A stretch of 9,195 bases of DNA from Elusimicrobiota bacterium. Its GTDB lineage: Bacteria > Elusimicrobiota > Elusimicrobia > FEN-1173. Location: NCBI GenBank assembly GCA_003158755.1, contig PMLF01000137.1:1-9195 (forward strand), in the 5' to 3' direction. The notes beneath the pieces are model-generated. The model did no database searches and was not told the origin of the DNA. It saw nothing but the letters and a program-made list of their open reading frames with translations. Positions 6,278 through 9,195 of this stretch are shown piece by piece (within the stretch, counting starts at the first letter, position 1; each line of letters starts with the position of its first letter). The translations under genes were made by a program, and so were the position numbers.

Positions 6278-7344
6278 CCGCCCGCCCTGGAGTCATCGAA
6301 CGGTACCGGGCGTACCTGCCCGTTACCGAAAAAACCCCTATCGTCAGTTTGGGCGAGGGAAGCACGCCTTTGATCCCGGCCCCGCGCATCGCGGCGTGGG
6401 CCGGCGCGCCCGGGGTCAAGGTCTTCCTCAAATACGAAGCCGCCAACCCCACCGGATCCTTCAAGGACCGCGGCATGACCATGGCCATTACGAAGGCCCT
6501 GGAGTCGGGTTCCAAGGCGGTCATCACGGCGTCGACGGGGAACACGTCCGCCTCCGCCGCCGCCTACGCGGCCCGGGCGGGGATGAAGTGCGTGGTCTTG
6601 ATCCCCGACGGAAACATCGCCCTAGGGAAGCTCTCCCAAGCCATGATCCACGGGGCCGAGGTCTTCGCGATCGACGGCAATTTCGACGACGCGCTGGAGA
6701 TCGTCAAGAAGATCGGCGCCGCCTCTCCCATCACCATCGTCAACTCCATCAACCCCTTCCGCATCGAGGGCCAGAAAACCGGCGCCTTCGAGATCGTCGA
6801 CGAATTGGGCGAAGCCCCGGATTTCCATTTCATCCCCGTCGGGAACGCCGGGAACATCACCGCCTATTGGAAGGGATACAAGGAATACCACGCCTTGGGG
6901 AAATGCGGTCGGCTCCCGCGCATGATGGGATGGCAGGCGGCCGGATCGGCCCCCCTGGTTTCCGGCTCACCGGTGAAAGACCCCAAGACCCTGGCCACCG
7001 CCATCAAAATCGGAAACCCGGCTTCCTGGCAGGGCGCGATCAACGCCCGGGATGAGTCCGGCGGGTCCATCGGCGCGGTCACCGACGACGAAATAATCGA
7101 AGCTTACCGGGCGCTAGCGTCCGTGGAAGGAGTGTTCTGCGAACCGGCCAGCGCCGCGAGCGTGGCGGGTCTGAAGAAGTATGTCTCCTCCAACTCCGAG
7201 TTCGCCCGGTCGACGGCAACGGTCGTCTGCGTCCTCACCGGCCACGGCTTGAAAGACCCCGACCGCGCCATCGCCGTCAGCCCCAAGCCCCGAAAAGTGG
7301 CGGCGTCCGTCGAGGCCCTATTGCGGGAATTGAAAATTGGGTAA
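6274..7344 (+). CDS. thrC: Threonine synthase
   Basis: The enzyme converts O-phosphohomoserine to threonine with PLP, the last step of the pathway. The 356-aa length fits the short bacterial (Bacillus-like) class. Seen motifs are SLGEGSTPLIPA (25-36), YEAANPTGSFKDRGM (54-68, Lys64 being the PLP lysine), ASTGNTSASAAAYAARAG (86-103), PVGNAGNITAYWKGY (188-202, a glycine-rich turn that holds the PLP phosphate) and LTGHGLKDPD (321-330). The start is GTG 6274, which overlaps the hom stop as GTGA. No ribosome binding site is seen, so translation is probably coupled to hom. Alternative ATG codons occur only well inside the conserved domain. No homoserine kinase gene follows: the next features are a repeat hairpin and an unrelated nuclease gene, so the phosphohomoserine must come from a kinase encoded elsewhere. 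Confidence 0.97.
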   Translation: MTARPGVIERYRAYLPVTEKTPIVSLGEGSTPLIPAPRIAAWAGAPGVKVFLKYEAANPTGSFKDRGMTMAITKALESGSKAVITASTGNTSASAAAYAARAGMKCVVLIPDGNIALGKLSQAMIHGAEVFAIDGNFDDALEIVKKIGAASPITIVNSINPFRIEGQKTGAFEIVDELGEAPDFHFIPVGNAGNITAYWKGYKEYHALGKCGRLPRMMGWQAAGSAPLVSGSPVKDPKTLATAIKIGNPASWQGAINARDESGGSIGAVTDDEIIEAYRALASVEGVFCEPASAASVAGLKKYVSSNSEFARSTATVVCVLTGHGLKDPDRAIAVSPKPRKVAASVEALLRELKIG

Positions 7345-7398
7345 GGGTTCGCTTCTCGGGCGTCTCGGATAAGTCGGGAAGAGTTCATTCCTCAATTT

Positions 7399-7433
7399 CC
7401 CGCTCATCCTGAGCTTGTCGAAGGATGAGCGGG
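7399..7433 (+). repeat. Hairpin repeat copy 1 (12-bp arms, 11-nt loop)
   Basis: Perfect arms cccgctcatcct (7399-7410) and aggatgagcggg (7422-7433) enclose the loop gagcttgtcga. It lies 55 bp after the thrC stop and ends 10 bp before the GIY-YIG ATG. The right arm supplies part of the G-rich ribosome binding region of that gene. No T-tract follows on either strand, so the hairpin is at best a transcript-stabilising or attenuating structure. It belongs to the same family as the hairpins at 7722, 8960 and 9005. Confidence 0.9.
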
Positions 7434-7443
7434 GGTGGAAAAT

Positions 7444-7749
7444 ATGTTTTGGGTGTATATGTTGTGTTGTTCGGATGGGAGTTATTACGTCGGGCATACC
7501 GATCAGCTAGAGATAAGAATCGCCGCTCATCAAGCTGGATCCATTGGTGGATATACAAAGGAGCGTCGCCCCATCCGGCTGGTATTCTCTCAAGAGTTTT
7601 CTTCCCGTGAAGAAGCATTCGTCATGGAGAGAAGAGTTAAGGGATGGTCTCGGGCTAAGAAAGAAGCGTTGATCCGTGAAGATTGGGAAGAAATCAAACG
7701 ATTGAGTTGGAGGAAAGGATTCGCTCATCCTTCGACAGGCTCAGGATGA
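7444..7749 (+). CDS. Small GIY-YIG domain nuclease (UPF0213/YhbQ-like)
   Basis: The 101-aa protein is a stand-alone GIY-YIG domain. Val4-Tyr5-Met6 (WVYML) stands for the GIY strand and Tyr15-Val16-Gly17 for the YIG strand. Arg25 in LEIRIAAHQ is the conserved arginine, followed by GGYTKERRPIRLVF (35-48). Glu62 in VMERRVKGWSRAKKEALI (60-77) is the metal-binding catalytic glutamate. These residues suggest an active endonuclease; the biological target of the family is unclear. ATG 7444 follows GGTGGA by 4 nt and is preferred to GTG 7435, which lies against the hairpin. Codons often end in A or T, unlike the GC-ending codons of its neighbours, which suggests separate ancestry. Hairpins in opposite orientation flank it, and the downstream one encodes the last residues (AHPSTGSG) and the stop. 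Confidence 0.9.
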   Translation: MFWVYMLCCSDGSYYVGHTDQLEIRIAAHQAGSIGGYTKERRPIRLVFSQEFSSREEAFVMERRVKGWSRAKKEALIREDWEEIKRLSWRKGFAHPSTGSG

Positions 7750-7752
7750 GCG
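7722..7752 (-). repeat. Hairpin repeat copy 2, inverted relative to copy 1
   Basis: Arms cgctcatcct (7722-7731) and aggatgagcg (7743-7752) enclose tcgacaggctc. Read on the minus strand the unit is nearly identical to copy 1, with one loop change (gagcctgtcga instead of gagcttgtcga). It overlaps the end of the GIY-YIG gene and supplies its final codons and stop. Copies 1 and 2 are therefore terminal inverted repeats around that gene and could pair with each other over about 30 bases in one transcript. Confidence 0.9.
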
Positions 7753-7810
7753 GTCTTATCTATAAGTATCCATTGGACGGGTTCTCGGATCAAGGTTTGG
7801 AGGGATAGTG

Positions 7811-8938
7811 ATGAAAAAATTTCTTTCGATTCTGTTCGGATGTTTCATCGTTGGTGGGTGCGCTCCCCGGCCCAAAGAAATCAAGATCGCTCTGGCGCTG
7901 CCCTTGACGGGTGACATCGCCGTCCTCGGACAGGGGATCCGCCGGGCGGCCATACTCGCCGTGGAGGAAGCGGTGAAGGCGGGCCGGTTCCCGGGCGTGA
8001 AGGTGTTGACGGTGGATTTCGACGATCGGTCGGACCGGAAAGAGGCGGTAAACGTCGCCAACCGGATCGTCTCGGACTCGGACATCGTCGGAGTCTTGGG
8101 GCACTTCAATTCCGGGTGCTCGATCCCGGCGAGCGCCATCTACGCCCAGGCGGGGCTGCCCATGATCAGTCCGGCCAGCTCCAACCCGACGCTGACGCTT
8201 CAGCAGATGTCTCCGAGCTGGGGCCGGCCCCGGACCATCTTCCGGGTGAACACCACTGATGACGTGCAGGGGGCCGCGGCGGCCGAATTCATTTGGAACT
8301 CGCTCAAGAAGAAGCGCGTCGCCGCCATCCACGACAAAACGTCCTACGGCCAGGGCGTCGCGGAAGAGTTCCGCAAAAGGTTCCTCGCCCTGGGCGGCGA
8401 AGTCATCTCCTTTGACGGGATTCAGGTGGGGGACAAGGATTTCAAGTCGCTCCTTACCCGCATCAAAGACGAGAAACCGGAGGCCCTCTATTTCGGCGGC
8501 ATCTACAACGAGGGCGGGCTCCTGGTCCGCCAGGCTCGGGAGCTGGGGCTGAAAGCCCCGTTCACGGGGAGCGAGGCAAATTACGACCCCGAGTTCTTCC
8601 GCATCGCGGGGGCCAACGTCGACGGAGTCTACGTGACGTTCCTCGGCCGGCCGCCGCAGCTCCTGGATTCGGCCAAGCAGTTCATCGAAAAATACAAGAT
8701 CCGCTGGCCCCAGGACGAGGTGAAGGCCTACGACCATTACGGCTACGAGATCGCCAACCTCTATTTGGACGCCGTCGAGAAAGTCGGTCCGGACCGCGCC
8801 AAGATCGTCGATTACCTCCGCACCGTCAAGCATCAGGGCGTGCTGGGGGAGACGTCCTTCGATGAGAAGGGCGACACCCTCAACAAGGTCATCACCATCT
8901 TCACGATCAAAGACGGGAAGTTCGTCCCGTACGAGTAG
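7811..8938 (+). CDS. LivJ/LivK-type substrate-binding lipoprotein (branched-chain amino acid or amide ABC transporter)
   Basis: The 375-aa protein begins with a lipoprotein signal peptide: MKK, the hydrophobic stretch FLSILFGCFIVG and lipobox VGGC with Cys17 as the lipidated residue; Ala at +2 would permit outer-membrane sorting by the Lol rule. The mature part is a type I periplasmic-binding fold: IALALPLTGDIAVLGQG (26-42), GVLGHFNSGCSIPAS (94-108), PMISPASSNPTLT (117-129), DDVQGAAAAEF (150-160) and the inter-lobe region DKTSYGQGVAEEF (175-187). The SPASSNPTLT segment is a hallmark of Leu/Ile/Val and amide receptors. The ligand cannot be assigned; urea, short amides or aromatic acids are alternatives. 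GGAGGG (7799-7804) precedes ATG 7811 by 6 nt, which is better than GTG 7808. No permease or ATPase gene is next to it, so the receptor is either an orphan or serves a transporter encoded elsewhere. Confidence 0.93.
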   Translation: MKKFLSILFGCFIVGGCAPRPKEIKIALALPLTGDIAVLGQGIRRAAILAVEEAVKAGRFPGVKVLTVDFDDRSDRKEAVNVANRIVSDSDIVGVLGHFNSGCSIPASAIYAQAGLPMISPASSNPTLTLQQMSPSWGRPRTIFRVNTTDDVQGAAAAEFIWNSLKKKRVAAIHDKTSYGQGVAEEFRKRFLALGGEVISFDGIQVGDKDFKSLLTRIKDEKPEALYFGGIYNEGGLLVRQARELGLKAPFTGSEANYDPEFFRIAGANVDGVYVTFLGRPPQLLDSAKQFIEKYKIRWPQDEVKAYDHYGYEIANLYLDAVEKVGPDRAKIVDYLRTVKHQGVLGETSFDEKGDTLNKVITIFTIKDGKFVPYE

Positions 8939-8959
8939 AATGCGGTTTCAAAAATCCCG

Positions 8960-8986
8960 CTCACCCTGAGCTTGTCGAAGGGTGAG
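8960..8986 (+). repeat. Hairpin repeat copy 3 (8-bp arms, 11-nt loop)
   Basis: Arms ctcaccct (8960-8967) and agggtgag (8979-8986) enclose gagcttgtcga, the same loop as copy 1. The stem differs from copies 1 and 2 at one pair (A-T to C-G-type changes on both arms), so pairing is kept. It begins 21 bp after the lipoprotein stop. On the minus strand the stem is followed by cggga and five T, which could weakly terminate leftward transcripts. Confidence 0.88.
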
Positions 8987-9004
8987 TCCGATGCCCGGAC
9001 GCCG

Positions 9005-9033
9005 GCTCGTGCTTCGACAAGCTCAGCACGAGC
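9005..9033 (-). repeat. Hairpin repeat copy 4, inverted relative to copy 3
   Basis: Arms gctcgtgct (9005-9013) and agcacgagc (9025-9033) enclose tcgacaagctc, the exact reverse complement of the loop in copies 1 and 3. The stem sequence differs from the other copies at several positions, with matching changes on both arms. Copies 3 and 4 form an inverted doublet separated by 18 bp. Confidence 0.88.
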
Positions 9034-9040
9034 GGTTTTT
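9005..9040 (+). terminator. Probable intrinsic terminator after the binding-protein gene, built from repeat copy 4
   Basis: The perfect 9-bp stem of copy 4 is followed by GG and five T (9036-9040), the layout of a rho-independent terminator for rightward transcription. It lies 66 bp after the lipoprotein stop and just before the next ATG at 9047. The T-tract is short, so efficiency is uncertain. Confidence 0.5.
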
Positions 9041-9046
9041 CCGCTT

Positions 9047-9195
9047 ATGAAATCGCATCTTGGGAGAAGGAAAATCGACAAAAGAATCTTCCTGACCGTC
9101 CTTTTTTTCGGAGTTTTGGGGTGCGTCGGGATGTCTCGCCGGCCCGCTCCTCGGCAGGATGCTCCTTCGGCGGGGATGGCATTTCGTTTGCCGCT
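9047..9195 (+). CDS. Putative lipoprotein, 3' part beyond the window
   Basis: From ATG 9047 an open frame of 49 codons runs off the right edge. It encodes a basic n-region (MKSHLGRRKIDKR), a hydrophobic core (IFLTVLFFGVLG, 14-25) and lipobox VLGC with Cys26, then a Pro/Ala/Arg linker (SRRPAPRQDAPS, 30-41) and GMAFRLP (43-49). This is a clear lipoprotein signal peptide with the beginning of a mature domain. The GM-x-F-x-x-P sequence resembles the entry to SUMF1/formylglycine-generating-enzyme-like domains (GM-x-F-x-x-IPAG), but seven residues are too few to be sure. No ribosome binding site lies before the ATG; a GGGAGAAGG is inside the frame at 9062-9070 but has no ATG, GTG or TTG start suitably placed after it. 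The gene follows the repeat-derived terminator by 6 nt, so its promoter is unclear. Confidence 0.6.
   Translation, partial: MKSHLGRRKIDKRIFLTVLFFGVLGCVGMSRRPAPRQDAPSAGMAFRLP

Noticed and set aside
7732..7766. Promoter for the binding-protein gene using TCGACA of repeat copy 2 and a downstream TATAAG
   Set aside because: The spacing between the two hexamers is 23 bp, too long for a standard sigma-70 promoter, and the alternative TCTTAT is a poor -10 match.
7790..8833. Minus-strand frame of 347 codons opposite the binding-protein gene
   Set aside because: The plus strand encodes a complete lipoprotein receptor with ribosome binding site and lipobox; the antisense frame shows no domain.
7399..9033. 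CRISPR array
   Set aside because: The four repeat units are hairpins in alternating orientation at irregular distances with genes between them; there are no regular spacers and no cas genes.

Overview
The window comes from a GC-rich, double-membraned bacterium. The evidence is Sec-exported and lipobox-bearing proteins, G/C-ending codons in nearly every gene, and AGGAGG-type ribosome binding sites. The sequence does not fix the phylum. The DUF3300/DUF2950 pair, a compact AlaC-hom-thrC operon and the CTGAGCTTGTCGAAGG hairpin repeats would fit a deep-branching lineage such as Elusimicrobiota, or a deltaproteobacterium-like group. That is an impression, not a demonstration.

Left third (1-3279), all on the minus strand, listed in transcription order. 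A DUF3300 exported protein overlaps a DUF2950 exported protein by 4 bp (ATGA). Then come a cysteine-rich 145-residue protein, a 111-residue unknown, and the first 59 codons of a zinc-ribbon protein cut by the left edge. Only the DUF3300/DUF2950 pair is clearly translationally coupled; the later genes are separated by about 20 to 80 bp and may be separate units.

Centre (3280-7344). A divergent intergenic region of about 180 bp carries perfect TATAAT hexamers on both strands. From it a plus-strand operon runs rightward: a small two-helix membrane protein, an AlaC-type class I/II aminotransferase, homoserine dehydrogenase (ATGA overlap) and threonine synthase (GTGA overlap). Together hom and thrC cover two of the three steps from aspartate semialdehyde to threonine. 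No homoserine kinase, aspartokinase or semialdehyde dehydrogenase lies in the window.

Right third (7345-9195). An AT-richer GIY-YIG nuclease gene is bracketed by two hairpin repeats in opposite orientation. It is followed by an orphan LivJ/LivK-type lipoprotein receptor, then a second inverted pair of the same hairpin family, then the start of another lipoprotein gene cut by the right edge. The four hairpins share an 11-nt loop (one copy has a single change), while their stems differ by compensatory changes. With the boxed nuclease gene this is the most distinctive feature of the window. No tRNA, rRNA, CRISPR array, transposase or integrase was seen.
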